Assembly (NCBI RefSeq): GCF_020171625.1
Contig: NZ_JAIUZY010000012.1
Span: 62,001-126,000 of the forward strand
Length of the DNA stretch: 64,000 nt
Direction of reading: 5' to 3'
Source: Salipiger bermudensis
Lineage (GTDB): Bacteria; Pseudomonadota; Alphaproteobacteria; Rhodobacterales; Rhodobacteraceae
How positions within the stretch are numbered: position 1 is the first letter of the stretch; every line of letters starts with the position of its first letter. Of the stretch, positions 1-8,906 are shown piece after piece. Made by a program: the position numbers and the translations under genes. The notes beneath the pieces are model-generated. The model saw only the letters and a list, made by a program, of their open reading frames with translations. It was not told the origin of the DNA and made no database searches.

Positions 1-93
1 ACGGCCTTCTGCGCCCTCGTGAACTTCGAGGCCGGCATGCTGTCACGCGCCACTCCCGGTCAAGAGAGCTTCTTGAAAGGCTCCAGTTTCTAG
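1..93 (+). CDS. 3' end of an unidentified reading frame
   Basis: Frame 1 is open from the window edge to a TAG at 91-93 and gives about 30 residues ending in FLKGSSF. The fragment is too short to place in a family. It could be the end of a gene or of a transposase, or simply a chance open frame. No terminator-like hairpin follows it before the gntR promoter. Confidence 0.25.
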   Translation, partial: TAFCALVNFEAGMLSRATPGQESFLKGSSF

Positions 94-175
94 GGGACAG
101 AGCATTCAGTCTGAGACTGCTTGGTCGAACACATCTAACGATCTGTATATCTTTGCCGCCTCGGCCCCACGCGAA

Positions 176-203
176 TTGACACAGCGTGGGCACAGGCTAG
201 AAT
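176..203 (+). promoter_or_regulatory. Near-consensus sigma-70 promoter of the GntR gene
   Basis: TTGACA (176-181) is separated by 16 nt from TAGAAT (198-203). The ATG of the GntR gene starts at 210, where transcription would be expected to begin, and no ribosome binding site lies between the -10 and the ATG. The transcript may therefore be leaderless. The hexamers are read directly; leaderless initiation is inferred. Confidence 0.65.
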
Positions 204-209
204 CCGGAT

Positions 210-989
210 ATGTCGGACAAATCGAACGCTCCCGAGCTCGCCTTCGACAGGCAGGCAGCGCCGGAAAAGCGCAAAAACGAGTCCATCGCTGACTGGCTCG
301 GGTGCCAGATCGTCAGCGGCGTGTTCGCCGCCGGTGAGGCTATCCCGAAAGAGATGGATTTTCTCGCCCAGACCGGTATCTCGCGCGGCGCCTACCGCGA
401 GGCACTGAGGCGCTTGGCGGGCAAGGGCATGCTGGTGACGCGCACCCGCAGCGGAACCCGGGTCACCCCGCACGAGCAATGGTCGCTTCTCGATCCCGAC
501 GTCGTGCGCTGGAGCTTCAAGAGCGGCACGCCGCCCGACTGGTATATTCGGGCACTTTACGAAATGCGGGCCATGATCGAGCCGCCCGCCGCCGCCTTCG
601 CCGCCGAGCGCCGCACTGAGGAGGATCTGCAACTCTTCCGCGACGCCCTGCATGCCATGCGCTATTGCGACATCACCGAGGACAGCTGGCACACTGCCGA
701 CGCCAATTTTCACCGCGCCATCCTGATAAGTTCTCACAATCCGGTTCTTCTGTCGCTCGCCGCGGGGATCACCGCTGCCGTCGCCCACACCACCGCGTTT
801 CGGTACCGCGACATGTCCAACCCTCACACTCGAAACCCTGTCGAGGAACACGCTGCCGTGTTTGAAAGGATCGAGAACCGCGACCCGGTGGGCGCACGCC
901 GCCTGATGACCGAACTGGTGGACACGGCATTGCTGGACTCCAAGGGCACCACGGTCTTCGATCTCGGGCTGCCGACGCTGAAAGTCTGA
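210..989 (+). CDS. GntR-family transcriptional regulator, FadR subfamily
   Basis: A 259-residue DNA-binding repressor-type protein. The N-terminal winged helix-turn-helix spans about residues 25-90 (SIADWLGCQIVSGVFAAGE, then ISRGAYREALRRLAGKGML). The C-terminal all-helical FCD effector domain spans about 115-240 and contains the usual metal-ligand pattern, with DANFHRAIL and EEHAAVFERI. The length is normal for the FadR subfamily, whose members often sense sugar acids or other carboxylates. The gene points away from the minus-strand arabinofuranosidase/ABC operon whose 3' end lies 170 bp downstream, and the two face each other. A FadR-type palindrome at that operon's 5' end (6906-6918) makes it the likeliest target, but this is inferred. 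The start is the ATG just after the promoter. Confidence 0.88.
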   Translation: MSDKSNAPELAFDRQAAPEKRKNESIADWLGCQIVSGVFAAGEAIPKEMDFLAQTGISRGAYREALRRLAGKGMLVTRTRSGTRVTPHEQWSLLDPDVVRWSFKSGTPPDWYIRALYEMRAMIEPPAAAFAAERRTEEDLQLFRDALHAMRYCDITEDSWHTADANFHRAILISSHNPVLLSLAAGITAAVAHTTAFRYRDMSNPHTRNPVEEHAAVFERIENRDPVGARRLMTELVDTALLDSKGTTVFDLGLPTLKV

Positions 990-1087
990 GCCGCTCTTTT
1001 TCACCAATCGTCCTTGGACCCCCTACATCAGGCGCGCCAAAGGAGTGCGGCGGTGCGCTCGTCACTCTCGGGACCGCCCGCCCACCG

Positions 1088-1117
1088 AAAAAGCCCCCCA
1101 CCGATCACGGCGGGGGC
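1088..1117 (-). terminator. Intrinsic terminator of the arabinoside ABC operon
   Basis: Read on the minus strand, a GC-rich hairpin (GCCCCC arm, about 12-nt loop, GGGGGC arm; 1093-1117) is followed at once by five U residues (1092-1088). It lies about 40 nt beyond the stop of the last permease gene, as expected for a rho-independent terminator. Confidence 0.8.
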
Positions 1118-1157
1118 CAAAACCGGGAACCAGAGTGCCCGGGAGGATACTCCGGCG

Positions 1158-1988
1158 TCATCCCTTCACGCCCGACGAGATCATCACTGCCTCTGTCACC
1201 CGCTTCTGGAAGATCAGGTAGGCGATGACCACCGGGGCGGCGGCCAGAAGCGCCACCGACATGATCCGCGCATAGGCCACGCCGAAGGCGTCGTTCACCT
1301 GCGTGATGCCGACCGGGATGGTCATCATGTCTTCGGTCGTGACCACCAGGAACGGCCAGAGGAAGGCGTTCCAGCTCATGATGAAGGTGATGATGCCAAG
1401 CGCCGTGGTGATGCCCCAGTTGAGCGGCAGGTAGACCTTGAAGAGCAGCGTGTAATCGCCGCCGCCATCCAGTACCACGGCCTCCTTCATCTCCTTCGGG
1501 ACCGCGTCGAAGAACTGCTTGTAGACGATGATGACCACCGGCACGACCAGCTGCGGCAGGATGATCCCGCCCCAGCGGTTGATCAGGTCGAGATCGTTCA
1601 TCAGCACGAACTGCGGCACCACCAGCGCCTGCGCCGGAACCATGAAGCTGGCCAACACGATGCCGTAGAGCAGGCGACGTCCGGGGAACTGCATCTGGCT
1701 GAGCGCATAGGCGCACATCATGCCGGTCAGCAGCACCACCGCGGTGATGATGACCGAGGTGCCGATGGAGTTGATGTACCAGTCGATCAGCGAGGTGTTG
1801 AACAGCGCATCTACATAGGACGAGAGATTGAGTTCGTCCGGGAGGAGCCTCGCCGCCTCGGACACCACCCGGTTTTCCGAGCGGATCGAGGTGACGAAGG
1901 CCCAGTAGAGCGGGAAAATCCAGATCAGCCCCGCGAGCAGCGTGATCGCGGTCAGCGCGAGGTTCTCGAAACGTCTCTGCCGGGTCAT
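1158..1988 (-). CDS. Sugar ABC transporter permease, MalG type
   Basis: A 276-residue inner-membrane protein with six predicted transmembrane segments (first at about residues 12-32, LALTAITLLAGLIWIFPLYW). The EAA cytoplasmic loop reads EMKEAVVLDGGGDYTLLFKVYLP at about residues 165-187, the contact site for the ATPase. It forms the second half of the channel of a CUT1-type carbohydrate importer together with the permease just upstream. Its ATG overlaps the TGA of that gene (ATGA), so translation is probably coupled. It is the last gene of the operon and is followed by an intrinsic terminator. The long open frame extending further upstream is a shadow of the partner permease. Confidence 0.93.
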   Translation of the reverse strand: MTRQRRFENLALTAITLLAGLIWIFPLYWAFVTSIRSENRVVSEAARLLPDELNLSSYVDALFNTSLIDWYINSIGTSVIITAVVLLTGMMCAYALSQMQFPGRRLLYGIVLASFMVPAQALVVPQFVLMNDLDLINRWGGIILPQLVVPVVIIVYKQFFDAVPKEMKEAVVLDGGGDYTLLFKVYLPLNWGITTALGIITFIMSWNAFLWPFLVVTTEDMMTIPVGITQVNDAFGVAYARIMSVALLAAAPVVIAYLIFQKRVTEAVMISSGVKG

Positions 1989-2872
1989 TTGTCTTTCCCC
2001 CCGATGCGCAGGATCTGGAATTGCAGCACCGAGATCACCACGATGATCAGGAACAGCACGAGCGAGATCGCCGCGGCATAGCCGCCGTTGTTGAGCTGGA
2101 AAGCCTCGCGGTAGACCATCAACAGCAGCACGTAGCTGGAATTGAACGGCCCGCCTTCGGAGAGCAGGTAGACCTGATCGAAGATCTTCAGTTGCAGGAT
2201 CAGCTGCAGCGTCAGAACCAGCGCGGTCACCGGCCACAGCAGCGGCCATGTCACCCGCAGGAACAGCTGCCTGCGGGTCGCACCGTCGAGCTTTGCGGCC
2301 TCGTAGAGCTCTTCGGGGATGTTGCGCAGACCGGCGAGGAACAGCAGCACGTTGAAGCCGTTGGTCCACCAGATCGTCACCACCGCCACGGCGGGCATGA
2401 CCCAGAAGGGGTTCTTGAAGACCGGCACCGGCTTGCCGGTGAAGAACTCTATGACCGGCTGCAAGATGCCGAACTGGAAGTCGAGCATCCACGCCCAGAT
2501 CTGCGTCACCACCGAGACCGGCAGCACGTAGGGCATGAAGAACATCACCAGCGCCAGTGCCTGCATCCGCCCCGACAGACGGTTCACCGCGAGCGCGATG
2601 ACCAGCGCGATCACCGTCGTCGGGATCACCGTCAGCAGAACGAAATAGCCGTTGTTGACCAGCGACGTGTAGAACAGCTTGTCGGAGAGCAGCCGCGTGT
2701 AGTTGTCGAAGCCCACCCATTCGCCGCCGCCGATGAGCGGCGCGTCGGTGAAGCTCATGCGGACCACCTCGATCACCGGGTAGGCGAAGACCAGCGCGAA
2801 GATCGCCACGAAGGGCAGGATCAGCGAATAGGCCACCAGCCTGTGCCGTGACCGGTTCCGGATCATGGCCAT
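1985..2872 (-). CDS. Sugar ABC transporter permease, MalF type
   Basis: A 295-residue inner-membrane permease of a CUT1 sugar importer. It begins with a short basic N-terminus and a transmembrane helix (LVAYSLILPFVAIFALVFAY). The EAA loop reads ELYEAAKLDGATRRQLFLRVTWPLL. It pairs with the MalG-type permease, overlapping its start by four bases. A second in-frame ATG two codons downstream (MIRNRS) is an alternative start. A stable stem-loop lies between this gene and the binding-protein gene upstream. Confidence 0.92.
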   Translation of the reverse strand: MAMIRNRSRHRLVAYSLILPFVAIFALVFAYPVIEVVRMSFTDAPLIGGGEWVGFDNYTRLLSDKLFYTSLVNNGYFVLLTVIPTTVIALVIALAVNRLSGRMQALALVMFFMPYVLPVSVVTQIWAWMLDFQFGILQPVIEFFTGKPVPVFKNPFWVMPAVAVVTIWWTNGFNVLLFLAGLRNIPEELYEAAKLDGATRRQLFLRVTWPLLWPVTALVLTLQLILQLKIFDQVYLLSEGGPFNSSYVLLLMVYREAFQLNNGGYAAAISLVLFLIIVVISVLQFQILRIGGKDK

Positions 2873-2906
2873 GTCGTCAAGTCTCCTCGCAGGGGGGTAT
2901 TCGGCC

Positions 2907-2930
2907 CCCGCGCGCGTGCCGGCGCGCGGG
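2907..2930 (-). other. Intercistronic stem-loop after the binding-protein gene
   Basis: A perfect 9-bp GC stem (CCCGCGCGC at 2907-2915 with GCGCGCGGG at 2922-2930) and a 6-nt loop lie 21 nt after the binding-protein stop codon. No U tract follows, so it is more likely a 3' stabiliser or processing site that keeps binding-protein mRNA above permease mRNA, as in the mal operon. The structure is seen; the role is inferred. Confidence 0.55.
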
Positions 2931-2951
2931 AACGAGGACGCGGGACGCGCC

Positions 2952-4238
2952 TCAGTTCATCTTGCTTTCCAGCTCGGATTTCACCTGCTCGATCGCATCG
3001 GCAGGCGACAGGTAGCCGTGCATCGCCGGCGAGATGATGTTCTGCGCCGCGTCATAGGCGGGCGAGGCCACGCCGGCGACTTCGCTGCGCGGATCGTAGG
3101 TCGCGCCATCGGCCAGCGACGAGTAGGTCGCGTTCGGCTCCATGCTCTCGAACTCTTCGCTCTCGGCCACCGGCTTGTAGGCCGGGATATGGCCCGCGTC
3201 GGCCCATTGGATCGCGTGCTTTTCCATCCAGCCGATCACCTGCATGACCGCCTCGCGCTTGGCGGGGTCCATCTCCTCGTCGCCCTGCACCGGGATCGCC
3301 CAGGCGTGGCTGTCGGCCCAGGTCGTCCGGGTGTCCATCAGCTTGGGAATCTCCACCGCGCCCCATTCGAAGCCGAGGTCGCCGTTCTTCTCGAGGTCCT
3401 TCATCGTCGGCACTTCCCAGACGCCGTTGAGCTGGAATGCCGACTTGCCCGAGCTGAAGAGCGCAACCGAGGCCTCGTAGAGCGCCTGCTCGGGCTGCCA
3501 GCCCTGTTCGTGCCAGTTGGTCATGATCTCGAGCGCCTTGACCGCCTTGTCGGCGCTGTCGCCGGGCAGCACTTCGCCCTCGTCCGAAATCAGGGTGCCG
3601 CCCTGCTGAGAGAGCAGCGTGTAGAACACGCGGTAGGTGCCACCATCGTCGCCCGTGGCATAGGTCACCGGAACCTCCGAGCCGTTGTCGGCCGCGGCCT
3701 GCAGCGCCTCCTCGAAGTCGGCAAGGCTCTCGATGCCGGTCAGCTGGCCCTCCTCGTCGAGGAAGCGCGTCCCCTCGAGGTAGGACTTGTTGTAGTAGAG
3801 CACGATCGAATGGATATCGAAGGGCACCGCGTAGAGCGACCCGTCCGCGCCCTTGGCCGCGTCGAACGCGCTGGCGAAGAAGTCGCCCTCGCTGAGGCCC
3901 GCAACCTCGAGATCAGCATCGGTGATCGGGGTCAGCACGCCTTCGCTGAGACCGAGAGGCAAGCGCGACAGGTGATAGGACATGATATCCGGCCCGCGGC
4001 CCACCGCGGCGGACGTGCGCACCTTGGTGTAGAAGGGCACGCCCCATTCCAGCGTGGTGCCCTCGATCTGCACGTCGGGGTGTTCCTCGTTGAACTGATC
4101 GATGAGCGCCTTCATGCGCACGCCGTCGCCGCCGGAGAAGAAATCCCACCACGTGACGGTCTGCTGCGCAAAGGCGGGCATGCCGATGCCGGCAAGCGCC
4201 GCGATTACAGAGACCTGTGCCAATGTCTTCAGTTTCAT
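2952..4238 (-). CDS. Sugar ABC transporter substrate-binding protein
   Basis: A 428-residue periplasmic family-1 extracellular solute-binding protein. It has a Sec signal peptide (MKLKTLAQVSVIAALAGIGMPAFA, cleavage probably after AFA) and the family pattern VTWWDFFSGGDGVRMKALIDQFN. It delivers carbohydrate to the two permeases encoded downstream. Linkage to a GH51 arabinofuranosidase suggests arabinose-containing oligosaccharides or their release products. The gene sits between two stem-loops, an arrangement that would favour high levels of this transcript segment. Substrate identity cannot be read from the sequence. Confidence 0.93.
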   Translation of the reverse strand: MKLKTLAQVSVIAALAGIGMPAFAQQTVTWWDFFSGGDGVRMKALIDQFNEEHPDVQIEGTTLEWGVPFYTKVRTSAAVGRGPDIMSYHLSRLPLGLSEGVLTPITDADLEVAGLSEGDFFASAFDAAKGADGSLYAVPFDIHSIVLYYNKSYLEGTRFLDEEGQLTGIESLADFEEALQAAADNGSEVPVTYATGDDGGTYRVFYTLLSQQGGTLISDEGEVLPGDSADKAVKALEIMTNWHEQGWQPEQALYEASVALFSSGKSAFQLNGVWEVPTMKDLEKNGDLGFEWGAVEIPKLMDTRTTWADSHAWAIPVQGDEEMDPAKREAVMQVIGWMEKHAIQWADAGHIPAYKPVAESEEFESMEPNATYSSLADGATYDPRSEVAGVASPAYDAAQNIISPAMHGYLSPADAIEQVKSELESKMN

Positions 4239-4259
4239 TCGGTCCTCCTCCTTGACCGT

Positions 4260-4276
4260 GGGGCGAAAGGCGCCCC
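4260..4276 (-). other. Small stem-loop between ATPase and binding-protein genes
   Basis: GGGGCG (4260-4265) pairs with CGCCCC (4271-4276) around a 5-nt loop, about 20 nt upstream of the binding-protein start on the minus-strand transcript. It has no U tract. It could be a processing site or a minor attenuator. Confidence 0.4.
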
Positions 4277-4306
4277 GTCCCGTGTCGGTCCGCCCTCCAG
4301 CAGACC

Positions 4307-5380
<1,074 letters not shown>

Positions 5381-5383
5381 GGC

Positions 5384-6889
5384 TTACACCTTGAGCCGGA
5401 CGACGTGGTAGGACAGCGGCGCGACCGAGCCGCCGAGCGTGCCGTCCTCGACCGCAAGGCCGCTTCCCTCAGCCGGGGCAATGGCCTCCGTATCCGGGCC
5501 GTTGGTGGCGCGCAGGTCGTGGCCTTCCATCACCTGATGGCCCAGCACCGAGGCGCCCTCGAAGCCGGTCAGCGCCAGCCGCAGCTCTGCGGCTTCGGTC
5601 AGGTGCCGGTTGACGATGAACAGCGTCACCGTGCCGCCCGCCGCGTCATGGGTCGCCGCCACATCGAGATATTGCACGTCATCGGCCACCGCACAGTCGT
5701 AGGTCGGCCCGTCCACCGAGACCCGCAGCGCCGTGCCGCGCCCGTAGAGCGAGGCAAGCTGGTAGGGCCAGTAGATCGACTGCCGCCAGGCCTTGCCGCC
5801 CCTGTCGGCGCGGATCGGCGCGATGACGTTCACCAGCTGCGCGATGCAGGCGATCTTCACCCGGTCCGAGCGGCGGATGAACTCGTTGAGCAGGCAGGCG
5901 ACGAAGAGCGCGTCCTCGAAGTTGTAGTCCTCTTCCAGCAGCGCCGGGGCCTCGGGCCAGTCCCAGCTCTTCCAGTTCTCGGAGTCCTGCTGGCGCTTGT
6001 GGTACCAGACGTTCCACTCGTCGAAGCAGATGTGGACGTCGTTCTTCGCCCGCTTCTTGGCCTTCACGAAATCGATCACCCCGGCGATGGACTGGATGTA
6101 GCGCCCGGTTTCCTCGACCTTGCCGAAGAAGTTCAGCGTGTCGTTGCTCGAGTTTCCGAAATACTTGTGCAGCGAGATGTAATCGACGTTCTCGTAGCAC
6201 TCCTCCAGCACGCCGCGCTCCCAGTCGGGATAGGTGGGCATCTCGTCGTTCGACGAGCCGCAGACGATCATCTCGGCGCCGGGGGTGAGCTGGCGCAGCG
6301 CCTTGGCGGTCTCGTCGGCGAGGCGGCCGTATTCCTTGGCTTCCTTGTGGCCGATCTGCCAGGGGCCGTCCATCTCGTTGCCAAGGCACCACATCTTAAC
6401 GCCGTAGGGCTTTTCGACACCGTGACTGCGGCGCAGGTCGGACCAGTGGGTGCCCGAGGGGTGGTTGACGTATTCCATGAAGTTGCGGGCATCCGAGATG
6501 CCGCGCGAGCCCAGGTTGACCGCCAGCATCATGTCGATGCCCAGGTCCTCGGCCCAGATGGCGAACTCGTTGATGCCGACCTGGTTGCTCTCCTTGCTGC
6601 GCCAGGCCAGGTCGAGACGAACCGGGCGATCCTCCTTCGGCCCGATGCCGTCCTCCCAGTTGTAGGCCGAGACGAAGTTGCCGCCCGGGTAACGGATGGC
6701 GGGGATCTTCAGGTCCCGCACCATCTGCGCCACGTCCCGGCGGAAGCCGTGACCGTCGGCCTCCGGGTGGCCCGGCTCGTAGATCCCGGAATAAATGGCG
6801 CGCCCCATGTGTTCGATGAATGCCGCGTAAAGCCTGTCGTCGATCTGTGCGATTTCAAACGCGCGATGGATGGCAGCAGTGACCCGCAT
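5384..6889 (-). CDS. abfA: Alpha-L-arabinofuranosidase, GH51
   Basis: A 501-residue glycoside hydrolase that releases terminal L-arabinofuranose from arabinan or arabinoxylan oligosaccharides. The catalytic acid/base glutamate lies in MWCLGNEMDG and the nucleophile in CFDEWNVWY; both are intact. The early motif AIRYPGGNFVSAYNWEDGIG and the C-terminal beta domain are typical of the family, and the length matches. No signal peptide is present, so it acts in the cytoplasm on imported oligosaccharides. The start is the ATG at 6889, preceded by a strong AGGAGGAG. It is the first gene of the operon and has a palindromic operator candidate 17 nt upstream. Confidence 0.95.
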   Translation of the reverse strand: MRVTAAIHRAFEIAQIDDRLYAAFIEHMGRAIYSGIYEPGHPEADGHGFRRDVAQMVRDLKIPAIRYPGGNFVSAYNWEDGIGPKEDRPVRLDLAWRSKESNQVGINEFAIWAEDLGIDMMLAVNLGSRGISDARNFMEYVNHPSGTHWSDLRRSHGVEKPYGVKMWCLGNEMDGPWQIGHKEAKEYGRLADETAKALRQLTPGAEMIVCGSSNDEMPTYPDWERGVLEECYENVDYISLHKYFGNSSNDTLNFFGKVEETGRYIQSIAGVIDFVKAKKRAKNDVHICFDEWNVWYHKRQQDSENWKSWDWPEAPALLEEDYNFEDALFVACLLNEFIRRSDRVKIACIAQLVNVIAPIRADRGGKAWRQSIYWPYQLASLYGRGTALRVSVDGPTYDCAVADDVQYLDVAATHDAAGGTVTLFIVNRHLTEAAELRLALTGFEGASVLGHQVMEGHDLRATNGPDTEAIAPAEGSGLAVEDGTLGGSVAPLSYHVVRLKV

Positions 6890-6905
6890 CCGACTCTCCT
6901 CCTAA

Positions 6906-6918
6906 TTTGTACTACAAA
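6906..6918. promoter_or_regulatory. FadR/GntR-type operator candidate
   Basis: The perfect palindrome TTTGTA-C-TACAAA fits the TNGT-N3-ACNA pattern known for FadR-subfamily GntR regulators. It lies just upstream of the Shine-Dalgarno of the arabinofuranosidase gene. A TTGACA on the minus strand (6944-6939) lies further upstream and could be the -35, although no good -10 is visible. The GntR protein at 210-989 is the natural candidate binder. Confidence 0.6.
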
Positions 6919-7149
6919 AGACAACCTGATCGGAGACCTGTCAACAGCGGATCAACCAACTCTGCGGAAAGGATCTATCAAGATCTGGAAAACGCTGTCG
7001 GAATTCAGCACCAGGCGAGTTACAAAACCATGCTCCAGCGTGGAAGTCTGGCTCTGGCGCCGGCAGCGGGCGCGTCTCCGTCAAGCGGTTTCAGCCAAGC
7101 AACTCGGTCCGCCCGGAGCGGGGTTTCAGACCGTCCTGTCACCGTTCGT
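6919..7149. other. Intergenic region without a recognisable gene
   Basis: This stretch holds the probable promoter of the minus-strand arabinofuranosidase operon near its left end. Beyond that no coding sequence, repeat or hairpin could be supported. It leads directly into transposase debris. Confidence 0.5.
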
Positions 7150-7375
7150 CAAAGGACCAGAGTGAACGGCGCACGTGAGCAAAGCTGACCTGCCACACGC
7201 CCCCGATTTGGCGGGCAACGTCGTCCTGCGTTCGCTGATCCAGCCTCGGTCCGCTGATGGCAACAATATGGATCACGCTGTTCGCGGGTCGGTGACCACC
7301 CCTGTTCAGCCCGTGCGGCACGGTCTTCCCTGACGACGCCGGTACCGGACCGAGCCCGCACATTGCGGCGAAGCT
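7150..7375 (-). pseudogene. IS110-family transposase, C-terminal remnant
   Basis: On the minus strand, translation from about 7375 downward gives FAAMCGLGPVPASSGKT, then LNRGGHRPANSVIHIVAIS and a run ending near DDVARQIGG. This matches the transposase_20 part of IS110-type enzymes (AALCGVAPIPASSGKT, RLNRGGDRQAN). The N-terminal DEDD domain is missing and the C-terminus has lost the usual ending. The fragment stops where an IS5-type fragment begins on the other strand, so one element was cut by another or by a deletion. Confidence 0.75.
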
Positions 7376-7521
7376 AACCGTATCGAAATCATGTTCGGTC
7401 GGCTCAGGGACTGGCGCCGCGTGGCAACCCGATACGACAGGTGCCCCAAGGCATTCTTCTCCGCCATCGCTCTCGCAGCAGTCGTCATCTACTGGCTGTG
7501 AAACTCAATGAGTCCAGAGCA
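7376..7521 (+). pseudogene. IS5-family transposase, C-terminal remnant and right end
   Basis: Codons from 7376 to the TGA at 7499-7501 read NRIEIMFGRLRDWRR, then TRYDRCPKAFFSAIALAA and a terminal YWL. This is the conserved C-terminus of IS427-group IS5 transposases and includes the catalytic glutamate region (IEIMFGRL). Everything upstream is lost. The bases after the stop (AACTCAATGAGTCCAGAGC-like) resemble the terminal repeat region of such elements. It is in the same orientation as the N-terminal IS5 remnant at 51.1 kb. Confidence 0.85.
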
Positions 7522-7593
7522 TAATAGCCCACCGAACACTATTGCGCGGACTCAACTGGTCGTCGCAAGGCCCCGCTATTGGAGGTGTTGTTG

Positions 7594-8060
7594 ATGGCAG
7601 GAAAACGGAAGTTGAAGCGTTCGACACGACGCCATTTATCCTCGTCAGGTCTACCGCCAGTCTGGCTGCGTAAGCATTCATGCCGGTTCTGGCAGGAGAT
7701 CACAGGGGTTTCCGCTCCGGCGGGAACTCGATGGTTTCGGAGTTCTGGCGGGATCCCCCTACACATCTTGCGCCATCGGCTCCTGTGCGAAAGCACCGTA
7801 GCCTTTCGGTCGTGGAACGCGAGGAAATAGCACCCGAATGTGCTCGGGGCCCCGCCGTGCGGGCAATCGCGCAAGCTGGGCCGATCATCCAGCACAAGCT
7901 CAGGTGAGATCAGGCGCAACTCGTCGACGCGCAGCGGAGAGTTCGACTGTCGGGCCACTGCCGCGCAGTGGCGTGCGGATCGTTCGGTCAAGCGTTCAAA
8001 GATCAGCCCCGGGCAGAATCTCGTCTGGCAAAACCGCAAAGCTCCGCGCCACGGCGCGCG
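7594..8060 (+). pseudogene. IS30-family transposase, frameshifted N-terminal remnant
   Basis: Pieces in different frames join into an IS30-like N-terminus: FWQEITGVSAPAGTRWFRSSGG, then LSVVEREEIAPECARGPAVR, then RKLGRSSSTSSGEIRRNS followed by FDCRATAAQWRADRS. These match the helix-turn-helix and following segment of IS30 transposases (LSFxEREEIAxxRAxGxxVRxIARxLGRSPSTISRE). At least two frameshifts separate the blocks, and the catalytic DDE domain is absent. The region 8060-8300 shows no further convincing coding. Confidence 0.7.
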
Positions 8061-8305
8061 CAGCTATCGTCACCGGCCATCATTTCAGCATCAAGCGGGA
8101 ACCTGCCGTGAGCGCTTTGCAGGACGGGATGCCGCCGAGAGGACCTGCTCCGCCCGAGGGCCTTCCAGTGCCGTAGTCGCCGACCATCATGCAGGGCAGC
8201 CCTCTGGACGGCCTCCAGGCGCCGCGGCGGTCGGGATTGGCAGTCGACGACCATCTGCCGCCGCGACCTCAAGCTGAATGGGTCCCGCTCGAGGTCTCGA
8301 AAGTA

Positions 8306-8336
8306 GTTATGACGCATAACAGTTATTGACGATAAC
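8306..8336. promoter_or_regulatory. Two tandem MarR operator candidates
   Basis: Two copies of GTTAT-N5-ATAAC occur at 8306-8320 and 8322-8336, with centres 16 bp apart. The first extends to GTTATG/CATAAC and the second to AGTTAT/ATAACT. They lie 40-70 bp upstream of the MarR start. The spacing and symmetry fit autoregulation by a MarR dimer pair. A TTGACG inside the second site could serve as a -35. Confidence 0.65.
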
Positions 8337-8375
8337 TAAATCTTTCCGCATCCTTGCGCCAAGAGGAGATTCGAC

Positions 8376-8858
8376 ATGCCGCACCGCGAGCTCGACAAAC
8401 CCGACACGACCGCAGCGAGGGATCACGTCGACGAGGGCGTGGTGCGCGGGCTGATGGGCTACAACGTCAAGCGCGCCTATCTCGTGCTGCACGCCGCCGC
8501 GCGGCAGGCTGCCGCCGAGTTCGACCTGCGCATTCCGACCTTCAGCTGCCTGTCGGTCATCGTGCGCAACCCGGGCATCAGCCCGTCGGCGCTGGCCGAG
8601 CTGCTGAAGATCGAGCGCTCCAACCTCGTCGTCATGGTCGATGAGCTCGAGACCCGCGAGCTGGTGAGCCGGACGCAGATGAAGTCCGACCGCCGCCGCT
8701 TCGAGCTGAAGGCGACGGTGCGCGGACGCCGCCTGCACGACAAGGCCGTCGAGGCCATCGCCGCCGCCGAGGCCGCGTGCCTGACCGCGTTGGAAGACGA
8801 GGAGCAACAGCTTCTTCTGACGCTGCTCAACCGCATCGAAAGTTCAATGGCCGACTAG
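8376..8858 (+). CDS. MarR-family regulator of the aromatic-acid cluster
   Basis: A 160-residue cytoplasmic DNA-binding protein with a winged helix-turn-helix at about residues 65-115 (NPGISPSALAELLKIERSNLVVMVDELETRELV, followed by a basic wing TQMKSDRRRFELKATVRG). Flanking helices form the dimer interface. MarR proteins in hydroxycinnamate clusters (CouR, FerR) are typically released from DNA by the aryl-CoA ester; the downstream CoA-ligase cluster suggests the same here. The ATG at 8376 has a good AGAGGAG. Two palindromic operator candidates lie immediately upstream. Ligand identity is inference. Confidence 0.9.
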   Translation: MPHRELDKPDTTAARDHVDEGVVRGLMGYNVKRAYLVLHAAARQAAAEFDLRIPTFSCLSVIVRNPGISPSALAELLKIERSNLVVMVDELETRELVSRTQMKSDRRRFELKATVRGRRLHDKAVEAIAAAEAACLTALEDEEQQLLLTLLNRIESSMAD

Positions 8859-8906
8859 GCCGGACATGCCGCCCAATGGGAGTGGGCGGTTCCAAGGGAG
8901 GAAGAC

